Shown here in pieces: positions 1 to 8,993 of a stretch of DNA of 64,000 nt. A model generated the notes under the pieces. It was not told the DNA's origin. It made no database searches and was given only the letters and a program-made list of their open reading frames with translations. Numbering within the stretch: the stretch's first letter is position 1; each line of letters begins with the position of its first letter. The stretch comes from Brenneria goodwinii (lineage in GTDB: Bacteria; Pseudomonadota; Gammaproteobacteria; Enterobacterales; Enterobacteriaceae), in assembly GCF_002291445.1 (NCBI RefSeq), contig NZ_CP014137.1, positions 744,001-808,000 on the forward strand. Direction: 5' to 3'. Both the position numbers and the translations under genes were made by a program.

Positions 1-1
1 T

Positions 2-1405
2 CACGACCACATTGTTCACTTTTATCAGCTTTCCGCGCTGGACTGGGTTGACGTTACGTCGGCCCTGGAGGCCGATCCGCAAAAAGCCGAAGCGTTGCTG
101 AAAGGGCTGTCCGACTGGCCGCTGAACAACGCCTCGGAGTTCACCAAAGTCCAGCAGAAACTGAAAGATCTGGTGGCCAGCGGGCAACTGGGGATTTTCG
201 CCAACGGCTATTGGGGGCACCCGGCCATGGCGCTGCCGCCGGAAGTCAACCTGATTGCGGTGGCCCACTATCTGCAGGCGCTGGAGTGTCAGCGCGACGC
301 CAACCGTATCGTGGCGATCCTCGGCGGTAAAACTCCGCATATCCAGAACCTGGCCGTCGGCGGCGTCGCCAACCCGATTAATCTGGATGCGCCCAGCGTA
401 CTGAACCTTGAACGATTGATGTATGTAAAATCGTTTATCGATCGCTTAAGCGATTTTATCGAACAGGTCTACAAGGTGGACTGCGCGGTGATTGCCGCGC
501 ACTATCCTGAATGGCTGAGTCTGGGCAAAGGCGCCGACAACTATCTCAGCGTGCCCGAACTGCCAACCGATAATCAAAACGGCAGCTTCCTGCTGGCCGG
601 CGGCTATCTGGAAAACGGCGATTTCGCCCAATATCGACCCATCACCAGCCACAGCGACAAGTTCCTGATTGATGGCATTAAAGAAAGCGGCAAGCATGCC
701 TGGTATCAGGACGATGAGCCGCTGGCTCCGTGGGAAGGTCTGACGCGTCCCAACTATACCGGCTGGCAGGAAGACGGCAAATATTCCTGGGTTAAAGCGC
801 CGACGTTCTACGGCAAGACCGTTGAAGTGGGGCCGCTGGCATGGATGCTGTGCAGCCTGGCCGCCAAACATCAGGACACCGAAACGCATTACGCTCAGGT
901 TGCCGCAGCGTACCAGACATTAACCGGCCAGACGCTGGGCGTCGAACACCTGCACTCCACATTAGGCCGGATTATCGGCCGGACGGTGCATTGCTGTGTG
1001 CTGAAAGATACGCTGGCGCAGCAATGGCAGGCGCTGGTGACCAATATCGGCAACGGCGACCACCAGACCTTTATCAAACCCGATCTGTCGCCGGACACCG
1101 AATTCCGCGGCGTGGGCTTTGGCGAAATGCCGCGCGGTATGCTGTCGCACTGGATCGTGTTTAAAAACGGCAAAATTACCAACTATCAGGCGGTGGTGCC
1201 CTCAACCTGGACATCCGGCCCGCGTAACTTCGACGGGCAGCCCGGTCCTTACGAGCAGTCGCTGGTCGGCACGCCGATCGCCGATCCGCATAAACCGCTG
1301 GAAGTGGTGCGCACCATTCACTCTTTTGATCCGTGCATGTCTTGCGCGGTGCATATTGTGGACACGGTAAGCGGTAATGAAGTGACCCGGGTCAAGGTGC
1401 TGTAA
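2..1405 (+). CDS. hybC: Hydrogenase-2 large subunit (3' part, runs in from left edge)
   Basis: Nickel-iron subunit of the membrane-bound uptake hydrogenase-2, which oxidises H2 and feeds electrons to the quinone pool. The frame is open from base 2, so the start and the N-terminal CxxC nickel ligands lie outside the window; about 467 codons are visible against roughly 567 in E. coli HybC. The C-terminal nickel motif DPCMSC is present, followed by AVH and a 15-residue tail. In this family the maturation protease cuts just after that histidine. The stop overlaps the start of hybD by one base (TAATG), which fits coupled translation with its own protease. Identification as the hyb rather than the hya type rests on the HybD/HybE/HybF genes that follow. 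Confidence 0.95.
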   Translation, partial: HDHIVHFYQLSALDWVDVTSALEADPQKAEALLKGLSDWPLNNASEFTKVQQKLKDLVASGQLGIFANGYWGHPAMALPPEVNLIAVAHYLQALECQRDANRIVAILGGKTPHIQNLAVGGVANPINLDAPSVLNLERLMYVKSFIDRLSDFIEQVYKVDCAVIAAHYPEWLSLGKGADNYLSVPELPTDNQNGSFLLAGGYLENGDFAQYRPITSHSDKFLIDGIKESGKHAWYQDDEPLAPWEGLTRPNYTGWQEDGKYSWVKAPTFYGKTVEVGPLAWMLCSLAAKHQDTETHYAQVAAAYQTLTGQTLGVEHLHSTLGRIIGRTVHCCVLKDTLAQQWQALVTNIGNGDHQTFIKPDLSPDTEFRGVGFGEMPRGMLSHWIVFKNGKITNYQAVVPSTWTSGPRNFDGQPGPYEQSLVGTPIADPHKPLEVVRTIHSFDPCMSCAVHIVDTVSGNEVTRVKVL

Positions 1406-1905
1406 TGAACATACTGGTGCTGGGGATCGGGAATCTATTGTTAAGCGATGAGGCCGTCGGCGTACGCATCATCGAAGCATTAGAGCGGCGCTACCGGTTT
1501 TCGCCGGAAATCGACATCGTTGATGGCGGTACGTCGGGCATGGAGCTTATGGAGGCGATGGCCGACCGCGATCACCTGATCGTGGCCGATGCGGTGCTGA
1601 CCGGGCAGGCGCCGGGGACGGTGTCGGTCCTGCGTGATAACGAGGTGCCCGCGCTATTCACGCGCAAGATCTCCCCGCACCAGTTAGGGTTGTCGGATGT
1701 GCTGATGGCGCTACGGCTAACGGATGAATTTCCGCGTCAGTTGACGCTGGTCGGCGTCGAACCTGAATCGCTGGATGTGCATATCGGTCTGACGGAAACC
1801 GTCAGTCAGGCGATAGCGCCGGCTTTAGGGCAGATCATTACGGCGCTGCGGCAAAGCGGGATCACGGTCAGCGAACGTGAACAATGTGAGGTCGCTAGTG
1901 AATAA
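1405..1905 (+). CDS. hybD: Hydrogenase-2 maturation endopeptidase
   Basis: Processing protease that removes the C-terminal tail of the HybC precursor after nickel insertion; cytoplasmic. 166 residues, close to the E. coli length. The N-terminus MNILVLGIGNLLLSDEAVGV is typical of the HyaD/HybD/HycI family. Glu16, Asp62 and His92 occupy the positions of the nickel-sensing residues known in E. coli HybD (Glu16, Asp62, His93). The gene overlaps hybC by one base and is followed by hybE with a short overlap, so it lies inside one transcription unit. Confidence 0.95.
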   Translation: MNILVLGIGNLLLSDEAVGVRIIEALERRYRFSPEIDIVDGGTSGMELMEAMADRDHLIVADAVLTGQAPGTVSVLRDNEVPALFTRKISPHQLGLSDVLMALRLTDEFPRQLTLVGVEPESLDVHIGLTETVSQAIAPALGQIITALRQSGITVSEREQCEVASE

Positions 1906-2446
1906 GCAATCCGAAGTCGGTTATTTAGACGTGATGTCGAGCGATCGCAAAGAATCTTCACTTATTTTCCGTCATGATGATGATGAACACCCGGCGGTCT
2001 GGCTGGAGGCGATGTTCTCTGACATCGCGCGTGAAAAGATGCAGATGCTGCCTTTTTACCGTGAGGGCATTCCCGTCAAGGCCTGTGGGTTTACCCTGTT
2101 CGAGCAACAGTGGGTAGGGTGTCTGCTGACCCCCTGGATGATGAGTCTGTTGGTGCTGCCGGGGCCACGGCAGCTCTGGCCGGTCAGGAAGCTGGCCGAT
2201 CGTCTGGCGCTGTCGCTTCCCTGCGGTAACGTGACCTTTATCGTGGGTGAAATGGCGGACAAACAGTATCTGTCCTGTTCATTGATGTCGCCGATTGATA
2301 GCCATATAAGTGGCGAACAGGCCATTTTACTGGCGGAGCAGAGTGCGAAAATGGCGCTGTCGTTGCCGGTTGTTGATCGCGATGCGCCGCAGAACGAGAG
2401 TCGTCGCACGCTGTTCAGCCGCAAGCGGAGTGAACGCCATGCATGA
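1898..2446 (+). CDS. hybE: HybE, hydrogenase-2 assembly chaperone
   Basis: Chaperone that in E. coli binds the Tat-signal-bearing small subunit HybO and holds back export of the HybOC complex until assembly is finished. The central part (FTLFEQQWVGCLLTPWMM, then FPG-like LPGPRQLWPVRK and QYLSCSLMSP) matches the HybE family closely. The start is uncertain: GTG at 1898 overlaps the hybD stop by 8 bases, GTG at 1877 would add seven residues, and ATG at 1934 is also possible. The N-terminus is longer and more acidic than in E. coli. The stop overlaps the hybF start. Confidence 0.88.
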   Translation: MNKQSEVGYLDVMSSDRKESSLIFRHDDDEHPAVWLEAMFSDIAREKMQMLPFYREGIPVKACGFTLFEQQWVGCLLTPWMMSLLVLPGPRQLWPVRKLADRLALSLPCGNVTFIVGEMADKQYLSCSLMSPIDSHISGEQAILLAEQSAKMALSLPVVDRDAPQNESRRTLFSRKRSERHA

Positions 2447-2780
2447 AATTTCCATGTGCTATAACGCACTGGAGCTGATCGAACAGCAGGCCCGTCAGCA
2501 TCATGCCCGGCGGGTGACCGATGTCTGGCTGGAAATCGGCGCGCTTTCCTGTATTGAACAGAGCGCGTTGCGTTTTTGTTTTGAATCTGTCTGCCGGCAG
2601 ACTGTCGCCGAAGGGTGCCGACTGCACGTTGCGGTTCGACCGGCCAAAGCATGGTGCTGGGAATGCAGCGCCGTGGTGGAAATTGTTGAACATGGCGCCG
2701 GCTGTCCGCAGTGCGGCAGCTATAATTTGCGGGTGGATGACGGAGACAGCATGCAGATCAAACAGCTGGCGATTGAGTAA
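2439..2780 (+). CDS. hybF: Nickel/zinc metallochaperone HybF (HypA family)
   Basis: Delivers nickel to the hydrogenase large subunit together with HypB. 113 residues. The start at ATG 2439 gives the diagnostic MHEISM N-terminus, whose His2 is a nickel ligand in the family. A structural zinc site is formed by Cys73/Cys76 and Cys89/Cys92 (CWEC and CPQC). It overlaps hybE by 8 bases. Called HybF rather than HypA because it follows hybDE in the E. coli order; as it seems to be the only HypA-type gene in this locus it may serve all hydrogenases of the cell. Confidence 0.93.
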   Translation: MHEISMCYNALELIEQQARQHHARRVTDVWLEIGALSCIEQSALRFCFESVCRQTVAEGCRLHVAVRPAKAWCWECSAVVEIVEHGAGCPQCGSYNLRVDDGDSMQIKQLAIE

Positions 2781-2819
2781 TCGAATTTAAGCCCTTAAAG
2801 ATAGCGGGAGGAGATCCCT

Positions 2820-3881
2820 ATGTGTACCACATGCGGCTGCGGTGAAGGGGAACGTAAAATAGAAGGTGATGAACCCCTTCAGTCGCACCACCATCATGAC
2901 CATGACCATGACCATGACCATACTCATCATGCTCACGACCATAGCCATCACCAGCAGCACCAAGCCCATGAGCATAGCCACGACGCTGGCGAGGCGCGTT
3001 ATGTGATTGTGCATCACCACCATCACTATCATCATCAGGGCGACGTGCATAACCATTTCTATGCCGGCGCGGCGCAGGAAGCGATGGAGTCCTCTGCCGG
3101 ACATCATCATCACGATCGCCATCATGCGGCGCATTCTGCGGCAGAGCCGGCGTTTCAGCCGGAGGTCAATGAACAGGATCTGCATTACGGACAGGGCGCG
3201 GCGGGAACCCATGCGCCGGGCGTCGGCCAGCAGCGTCTGCTACAGATTGAAATGGACGTGCTGAGTAAAAATAACCATCTGGCGGAGCATAATCGGGAAC
3301 ATTTTAACGCCCAGAATATTCTGGCGCTGAACCTGGTTTCCAGCCCCGGTTCGGGTAAAACCACCTTGTTAACCGCGACGCTGAATCATATCAGCCAGCG
3401 GATCCCCTGTGCGGTCATTGAAGGCGATCAACAAACCACCAACGACGCCGAACGTATTCGGGCGACGGGCGTGGCCGCCATCCAGGTGAATACCGGCAAA
3501 GGATGTCACCTGGATGCACAGATGGTGCACGATGCCGCGCACCGTCTGCAACTGCCTGACAATTGTCTGCTGTTTATTGAAAACGTGGGAAATCTGGTGT
3601 GTCCGGCCGGCTTCGATCTGGGCGAACGCGCCAAGGTCGCGGTGCTTTCGGTGACGGAGGGTGAGGATAAACCATTAAAATATCCGCATATGTTTGCCGC
3701 GGCTTCGTTGATGATCATTAATAAAATCGATCTATTGCCTTATCTGGATTTCAATCTGGAAACCTGCGTGGCGAATGCGCGGCGCGTTAATCCGGACATT
3801 CAGGTTATTGCGCTGTCCGCCAGCCATGGCGACGGTATGGACGAATGGATCGGTTGGCTGGAGGCACAGCTATGTGCTTAG
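2820..3881 (+). CDS. hypB: Hydrogenase nickel incorporation GTPase with extended His-rich region
   Basis: GTPase that drives nickel insertion into the hydrogenase large subunit. 353 residues, clearly longer than E. coli HypB (290). The N-terminal Cys motif CTTCGC (high-affinity nickel site in E. coli HypB) is followed by about 34 histidines between residues 23 and 105, mixed with Asp. The G domain starts near residue 165, with the P-loop SSPGSGKTT at 174-182 and an NKxD motif (NKID) further on. A strong ribosome site (GGGAGGAG, 2806-2813) precedes ATG 2820, the first clear one since hybE, and the gene is set off from hybF by 39 bases. The stop overlaps hypC by 10 bases. The His region suggests nickel storage as well as delivery (inference). 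Confidence 0.96.
   Translation: MCTTCGCGEGERKIEGDEPLQSHHHHDHDHDHDHTHHAHDHSHHQQHQAHEHSHDAGEARYVIVHHHHHYHHQGDVHNHFYAGAAQEAMESSAGHHHHDRHHAAHSAAEPAFQPEVNEQDLHYGQGAAGTHAPGVGQQRLLQIEMDVLSKNNHLAEHNREHFNAQNILALNLVSSPGSGKTTLLTATLNHISQRIPCAVIEGDQQTTNDAERIRATGVAAIQVNTGKGCHLDAQMVHDAAHRLQLPDNCLLFIENVGNLVCPAGFDLGERAKVAVLSVTEGEDKPLKYPHMFAAASLMIINKIDLLPYLDFNLETCVANARRVNPDIQVIALSASHGDGMDEWIGWLEAQLCA
2895..2921 (+). repeat. Hexanucleotide tandem repeat inside hypB
   Basis: Four perfect copies of CATGAC followed by CAT, encoding alternating His-Asp residues in the metal-binding N-terminal region of HypB. The period of six keeps the frame, so slippage would lengthen or shorten the His-Asp run without breaking the protein. 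Confidence 0.85.
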
Positions 3882-4159
3882 GCATTCCGGGGAAGGTGGT
3901 TTCCGTCGGTGAGGATATTCACCAACCCGCGTATGTCGACGTTTGCGGCGTACAGCGTTCGGTGAGTATCGCGCTGGTTTGCGAAGGCTCGCCCGCCGAC
4001 CTGGTGGGGCAGTGGGTGCTGGTGCATGTCGGTTTTGCCATGAGCCTTCTGGATGAACAGGAAGCGCGGGATACGCTGGAGGCGTTGCAGTCTATGCGGG
4101 CCGTTGGATTGGAACTGGATGAAATGCGACAGACCGGAGCCGACCATGCAATACGTTGA
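3872..4159 (+). CDS. hypC: Hydrogenase maturation chaperone HypC/HybG
   Basis: Small chaperone that carries the Fe(CN)2CO group with HypD and holds the large-subunit precursor. 95 residues from ATG 3872, giving MCLGIPGKVV; Cys2 is the essential residue of the family. The central text (VGEDIHQ, CEGSPADLVGQWVL) is closer to E. coli HybG, the hydrogenase-2-specific paralogue, than to HypC. It is the only HypC-type gene here, so it probably serves both roles. It overlaps hypB by 10 and hypD by 14 bases. Confidence 0.93.
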   Translation: MCLGIPGKVVSVGEDIHQPAYVDVCGVQRSVSIALVCEGSPADLVGQWVLVHVGFAMSLLDEQEARDTLEALQSMRAVGLELDEMRQTGADHAIR

Positions 4160-5261
4160 TGAATTCCGCGATCCTGAACTGGCAAAAGCGTTATTGCGTC
4201 ATATTCAGACCCTGGTGGCGGACATGCCGCAACTACGTGAGCGTCCGCTGCAGCTGATGGAAGTCTGCGGCGGACACACGCACGCCATCTTTAAATTCGG
4301 ATTGGATCGTCTGTTACCGCCGGAGATTGAATTTATCCATGGTCCGGGCTGCCCGGTTTGCGTATTGCCGATGGGGCGCATTGACGCCTGTCTGGAAATC
4401 GCGTCGCATCCCGACGTGATCTTTTGCACCTTCGGCGATGCCATGCGCGTGCCGGGGCGTAATGGTTCGTTGCAGGATGCCCGGCGTCATGGCGCCGATG
4501 TCCGTATTGTTTACTCTCCGCTGGATGCGTTGGATCTGGCGGAAAAAAATCCGCACCGGCAGGTGGTCTTTTTCGGGCTGGGATTTGAAACCACCATGCC
4601 GAGCACCGCGCTGACGCTGCAACAGGCCAAACGTCGTCATATCACTAACTTCACGCTGTTTTGCCAGCACATCACCATCATTCCAACCCTGCGCAGTTTG
4701 CTGCAGCAGCCCGATCTGCATATTGATGGTTTCCTGGCGCCGGGGCATGTCAGCATGGTCATCGGCGCGCATCCGTATCAACCGTTGTGCGATCGCTTCC
4801 ATAAACCCTTTGTGGTCACCGGTTTTGAGCCGCTGGATATTTTACAAGCGCTGTTGATGCTGGTTGCCCAGATCCACGATGCGCGTTGCGAGGTGGAAAA
4901 TCAGTACCGGCGTATTGTGCCGGACAGCGGCAACCTGCTGGCGCAGCAGGCGATGGACGACGTATTTGAAACCAAATCCAGCAGTGAGTGGCGCGGTTTG
5001 GGCGAGATAGCCGACTCCGGTATGCAACTGCGGGCGGCGTATGCCGATTTTGATGCGGAACGCCGTTTCCATCCACAGCAGCAGCGCAGTTCCGATGAAC
5101 CGGAGTCGCGCTGCGGCGACGTGTTGACCGGGCGTTGCAAACCCGCGGATTGTCCGCTGTTTGCCAAACGCTGTACGCCGCAAAATGCGATTGGGGCGCT
5201 GATGGTGTCTTCCGAAGGGGCGTGCGCGGCTTATTATCAGTATCGGCGGGAGTGTGCCTAA
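4146..5261 (+). CDS. hypD: Hydrogenase maturation protein HypD
   Basis: Iron-sulfur scaffold on which the Fe(CN)2CO unit is built with HypC and HypE. 371 residues from ATG 4146, against 373 in E. coli. The conserved Cys41 (CGGH), Cys69 and Cys72 (GPGCPVC) fall at the same positions as in E. coli HypD. The C-terminal cysteine cluster (CGDVLTGRCKPADCPLF, then CTP) that binds the 4Fe-4S cluster is present. The TAA stop is directly followed by the hypE ATG. Confidence 0.96.
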   Translation: MQYVDEFRDPELAKALLRHIQTLVADMPQLRERPLQLMEVCGGHTHAIFKFGLDRLLPPEIEFIHGPGCPVCVLPMGRIDACLEIASHPDVIFCTFGDAMRVPGRNGSLQDARRHGADVRIVYSPLDALDLAEKNPHRQVVFFGLGFETTMPSTALTLQQAKRRHITNFTLFCQHITIIPTLRSLLQQPDLHIDGFLAPGHVSMVIGAHPYQPLCDRFHKPFVVTGFEPLDILQALLMLVAQIHDARCEVENQYRRIVPDSGNLLAQQAMDDVFETKSSSEWRGLGEIADSGMQLRAAYADFDAERRFHPQQQRSSDEPESRCGDVLTGRCKPADCPLFAKRCTPQNAIGALMVSSEGACAAYYQYRRECA

Positions 5262-6320
5262 ATGCCTCATTCAATACAGCCAAATGCGGTTTCTTTAAAA
5301 GAAATACAGCTAAAAGAGATTACGCTGGCGCATGGCAGCGGCGGCCGTGCGATGCAGCAACTGATTGAACAACTGTTTTTACAGGCGTTTGACAACCCAC
5401 TGTTGGGGCAGCGGGAAGATCAGGCCAGATTACCCCTTGCCGCGTTGGCGCAGCAGGGCGATCGCCTGGCGTTTACCACGGACAGCTACGTTATCGATCC
5501 TCTATTTTTCCCCGGAGGCGATATCGGTAAATTGGCGGTATGCGGTACGGCAAACGACATCGCGGTCAGCGGCGCCGCGCCGCAGTATCTCTCTTGCGGT
5601 TTTATCATTGAAGAGGGGTTCGCCGGCGCCGATCTGCTGCGTATCGTGGCATCGATGGCGCAAACCGCATGGGATGCCGGGATCCAGATCGTCACCGGCG
5701 ACACCAAAGTGGTGCCGCGCGGCGCGGCCGACAAGCTCTTTATCAACACCGCCGGGATTGGCGTGATCCCGACGGAAGTCCACTGGGGAACGGCAGAGAT
5801 CCGGCCGGGCGATAAGATTATCGTCAGCGGTACGCTGGGCGATCATGGGGCGACCATTCTTAACCTGCGCGAGCAACTGGGGCTGGAAGCGACGCTCGCC
5901 AGCGACTGCGCGGTATTGGCGCCGTTAATTGCTCCCCTGCGTGAAATTGACGGCGTTCGGGCATTGCGTGACGCCACGCGCGGCGGGGTAACGGCGATCC
6001 TGCATGAGTATGCGCAGGCCAGCGGCTGCGGTATGGAAATCAACGAAAGCGACTTGCCGCTGAAACAAGCGGTGCGCGGCATTTGTGAAATACTGGGGTT
6101 GGAAGCGCTCAACTTCGCCAACGAGGGCAAGCTGGTGCTGGTGGTGGCCGCCGAAGCGGAAAGCGCGGCGTTGGCCGCTTTGCGATCGCATCCGTTAGGC
6201 CGGGATGCGGCAACCATTGGCGTAGTGACGGAAAAACCGCAGGTCCGCCTGTGCGGCGTGTTTGGCGCATCCCGCCTGTTGGATTTACCGCATAATGAGC
6301 CGATGCCGAGGATTTGCTGA
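5262..6320 (+). CDS. hypE: Carbamoyl-dehydratase HypE
   Basis: Converts the C-terminal thiocarbamate to thiocyanate, the cyanide donor for the active-site iron; ATP-dependent, PurM-like fold. 352 residues, with the glycine-rich AHGSGGRAMQQLIEQ near the N-terminus and the invariant C-terminal PRIC, whose last cysteine is the carbamoyl acceptor. The N-terminus has a Lys/Glu-rich stretch (SLKEIQLKEITLAH), slightly longer than in E. coli. It starts immediately after hypD and is separated from hypF by about 170 bases that hold a palindromic repeat. Confidence 0.96.
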   Translation: MPHSIQPNAVSLKEIQLKEITLAHGSGGRAMQQLIEQLFLQAFDNPLLGQREDQARLPLAALAQQGDRLAFTTDSYVIDPLFFPGGDIGKLAVCGTANDIAVSGAAPQYLSCGFIIEEGFAGADLLRIVASMAQTAWDAGIQIVTGDTKVVPRGAADKLFINTAGIGVIPTEVHWGTAEIRPGDKIIVSGTLGDHGATILNLREQLGLEATLASDCAVLAPLIAPLREIDGVRALRDATRGGVTAILHEYAQASGCGMEINESDLPLKQAVRGICEILGLEALNFANEGKLVLVVAAEAESAALAALRSHPLGRDAATIGVVTEKPQVRLCGVFGASRLLDLPHNEPMPRIC

Positions 6321-6331
6321 GCTACACCGAT

Positions 6332-6361
6332 ACGTCATTCCCGCGTAGGCGGGAATGACGT
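6332..6361. repeat. 13-bp-stem palindromic repeat between hypE and hypF
   Basis: Arms 6332-6344 and 6349-6361 (ACGTCATTCCCGC and its complement) around a GTAG loop, without mismatch. The core TCATTCCCGC-GTAG-GCGGGAATGA looks like the extragenic palindromes scattered through many proteobacterial genomes. There is no T-run, so termination is unlikely; the hairpin could stabilise the upstream mRNA 3' end. Confidence 0.7.
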
Positions 6362-6489
6362 GAGTGGCCGTGAAGAATCCCAGTGTGTGCTGGGTACGGG
6401 ATAAAAATACCTTTCTCTTCGCGCACGAAGCTCGAAATAGCACTGAACTTACAGAGAAACCAGTCTAAACAGGCAAGGATATCTTCCTC

Positions 6490-8817
6490 GTGAGCGTGAA
6501 CCATAACGGCGTTCAGATCCGCATAAAAGGCAAAGTGCAGGGGGTGGGGTTCCGGCCTTATGTCTGGCAACTGGCCCATAAGCTGGAATTGTACGGTAAC
6601 GTCAGCAATGACGGTGCCGGCGTGCTGATTCATCTCTACCAGTCGGAAAATATTGAACGCTTTATTGCTGAACTGCCCGCCCTATGCCCGCCGCTGGCGC
6701 ATATTGACAGCATTGTCCGCCAGCCGTGGCAGTGGACATCCGCACCGTCCTCATTTGTTATCGAACACAGCGGCGCGGGGCAGATGGATACGCAGGTGGT
6801 GCCGGATGCCGCAACCTGTGATGAGTGTCTGCATGAACTGAACGATCCGGCTAATCGCCGCTATCGCTACCCGTTTATCAACTGCACCCACTGCGGCCCC
6901 CGCTTTACCATTATTCGCCAGATGCCCTATGACCGTCCGTTTACCTCGATGGCGGTTTTTCCTTTGTGTCCGCAGTGTCTGGCGGAGTATCAGCATCCCG
7001 CCGATCGCCGCTTCCATGCTCAGCCCAACGCCTGCCCGCAGTGTGGTCCGCAGGTCTGGCTGGAGGATGCGGCCGCCGGCCGGCAGGTTGAAGGCGATGA
7101 GGCCATTCATCAGGCCGCCCGTGCATTGCTGGCCGGGAAAATCGTAGCCATTAAAGGGATTGGCGGCTTTCATCTGGCGTGTGACGCCACCGATACACAG
7201 GCAGTCCAGCGCCTGCGTCAGCGCAAGCATCGTCCCGGCAAGCCGCTGGCGGTAATGCTGCCGGATGCCGGATGGCTTGAGCGCTGTACTGGCGCCGCGG
7301 ATCTTCCCGCCGCGTTGCGATTATTGAAAAGTACGGCGGCGCCGATTGTGCTGCTGCCGCAGCGTCAGGATGGTCCGCTATCGGAGGCGCTCGCCCCCGG
7401 CCTGTCTGAAATCGGGCTGATGCTGCCCGCCAATCCACTGCAACATTTGTTGCTGGCAGACGTGGCGCGTCCGCTGGTGATGACCTCGGGTAATGCCAGC
7501 GGCAAACCGCCGGCGTTGACCAACTTACAGGCAACGGAGCAACTTGGCGGTATTGCCGATCTGTGGTTGATGCACAATCGGGAAATCGTGCAACGCGCCG
7601 ATGACTCGCTGGTCAGGCTGCGCGAATGCGGTTTATTTAAAAACCGGGCGGAGATGCTGCGACGCGCCCGCGGCTATGTGCCGGACGCGTTGCCGCTGCC
7701 GCCGGGATTTGTCAAACAGCCGGCGCTACTGGCGCTCGGTGCGGATCTGAAGAACGCTTTTTGTCTGCTGCGTGATGAGCATGCCATTGTCAGTCAGCAC
7801 CTTGGCGATCTGGCGGATAGCGATATCGAACAGCAATACCGCCAGGTCATTGCATTGTTTGAGGATATTTACCGTTTTGCCCCCAGTGCGATCGTGGTCG
7901 ATGCGCACCCCGGCTATATCAGCCATCGTTTGGGGAAACATCTGGCTGAACAGCGGCAGATCCCCTGTATCGACGTCTTGCACCATCACGCCCATATCGT
8001 CTCTTGTCTGGCGGAGCATCAGCGGCCGCGTGACGCCGGGCCGGTGATCGGGCTGGCGCTGGACGGTATCGGGTTTGGCGCCGAGGGGCAGTGGTGGGGC
8101 GGGGAGTGTTTGCTGGCGGACTATCACCAATGTCGCCATCTTGGCGGATTGCCTGCCGTCGCCTTACCCGGCGGCGATCTGGCGGCGCGCCAGCCGTGGC
8201 GCAACCTGCTGGCGCAGTGGCTACGTTTTGTCCCCGATTGGGCGTCATTACCGGAGGCGACAGCCATCCCGGCGGATTCATCTCAGTTACTCAGTAAAGC
8301 GATTGAACGAGGTATTAATGTGCCGCTGGCGTCCTCCGTCGGTCGCTTGTTCGATGCGGTCGCGGCGGCGGCCGGCTTCCCCGCTGCCGCGCAAAGCTGG
8401 GAAGGGGAGGCGGCCTGCTGGTTGGAATCGCTGGCTTGGCGCAGCCGACTGTTGGCGCATCAGCCATCCAGTCAGCCGCCGGTGACGCTGCCGCTACTGG
8501 CCGATGGCCGGTTGGATCTGGCGACTTTCTGGCGGCAGTGGTTGAACTACCGGGCAACGCCGCCGGAGAAAGCCTATGCGTTCCACGATGCGCTGGCGCA
8601 GGGCTTTGCCGATCTGGCGCGATGTGCGGCGCAGCGCTATGGCATCAATACGATTGTGCTGTCCGGCGGCGTGATGCATAACCGTCTGCTCACCGATCTG
8701 CTGCACCAAAAACTGCAGGAATTCACGCTACTGCAATCGCAAAGGCTACCCGCCGGCGACGGCGGACTGGCGTTGGGACAGGCGCTGATTGCGGCGGAAC
8801 GTTTGTCATTAATTTAA
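6490..8817 (+). CDS. hypF: Carbamoyltransferase HypF
   Basis: Makes thiocarbamate on HypE from carbamoyl phosphate and ATP, the source of the active-site CN ligands. 775 residues. Domains in order: acylphosphatase-like (residues 8-95, VQGVGFRPYV with Arg22); two Cys4 zinc fingers (Cys110/113/132/135 and Cys160/163/182/185); YrdC-like domain (about 200-390); and a Kae1/TobZ-like C-terminal domain with HHHAHIVSCLAEH around residue 500 and SGGVMHN near 730. The start is GTG at 6490 with only a weak ribosome site; no better start in frame restores the acylphosphatase domain. It lies about 170 bases after hypE on the same strand, so it may belong to the same operon. Confidence 0.95.
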   Translation: MSVNHNGVQIRIKGKVQGVGFRPYVWQLAHKLELYGNVSNDGAGVLIHLYQSENIERFIAELPALCPPLAHIDSIVRQPWQWTSAPSSFVIEHSGAGQMDTQVVPDAATCDECLHELNDPANRRYRYPFINCTHCGPRFTIIRQMPYDRPFTSMAVFPLCPQCLAEYQHPADRRFHAQPNACPQCGPQVWLEDAAAGRQVEGDEAIHQAARALLAGKIVAIKGIGGFHLACDATDTQAVQRLRQRKHRPGKPLAVMLPDAGWLERCTGAADLPAALRLLKSTAAPIVLLPQRQDGPLSEALAPGLSEIGLMLPANPLQHLLLADVARPLVMTSGNASGKPPALTNLQATEQLGGIADLWLMHNREIVQRADDSLVRLRECGLFKNRAEMLRRARGYVPDALPLPPGFVKQPALLALGADLKNAFCLLRDEHAIVSQHLGDLADSDIEQQYRQVIALFEDIYRFAPSAIVVDAHPGYISHRLGKHLAEQRQIPCIDVLHHHAHIVSCLAEHQRPRDAGPVIGLALDGIGFGAEGQWWGGECLLADYHQCRHLGGLPAVALPGGDLAARQPWRNLLAQWLRFVPDWASLPEATAIPADSSQLLSKAIERGINVPLASSVGRLFDAVAAAAGFPAAAQSWEGEAACWLESLAWRSRLLAHQPSSQPPVTLPLLADGRLDLATFWRQWLNYRATPPEKAYAFHDALAQGFADLARCAAQRYGINTIVLSGGVMHNRLLTDLLHQKLQEFTLLQSQRLPAGDGGLALGQALIAAERLSLI

Positions 8818-8821
8818 TGAA

Positions 8822-8837
8822 GAATAATTAATTATTC
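8822..8837. repeat. 16-bp AT-rich perfect palindrome after hypF
   Basis: GAATAATTAATTATTC reads the same on both strands and lies six bases after the hypF stop. No T-run follows; function unknown. Confidence 0.4.
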
Positions 8838-8993
8838 ACCGGTTGAACGTAGCACTTATTTGCTTTTAATTAATTGTTTATCAATGGTATTTTTTACCAT
8901 CGTTACTTTTTACCTGTCGCGTCTATTTTCTGAAAATGAATAAACTTTAATGATGCGCCTTTTAGTATCATTTTGATAACACATCGATATTCC

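Noticed and set aside
2895..2960. Repeats in hypB as a CRISPR-like array
   Set aside because: They are a hexanucleotide coding repeat for His-Asp with no spacers.
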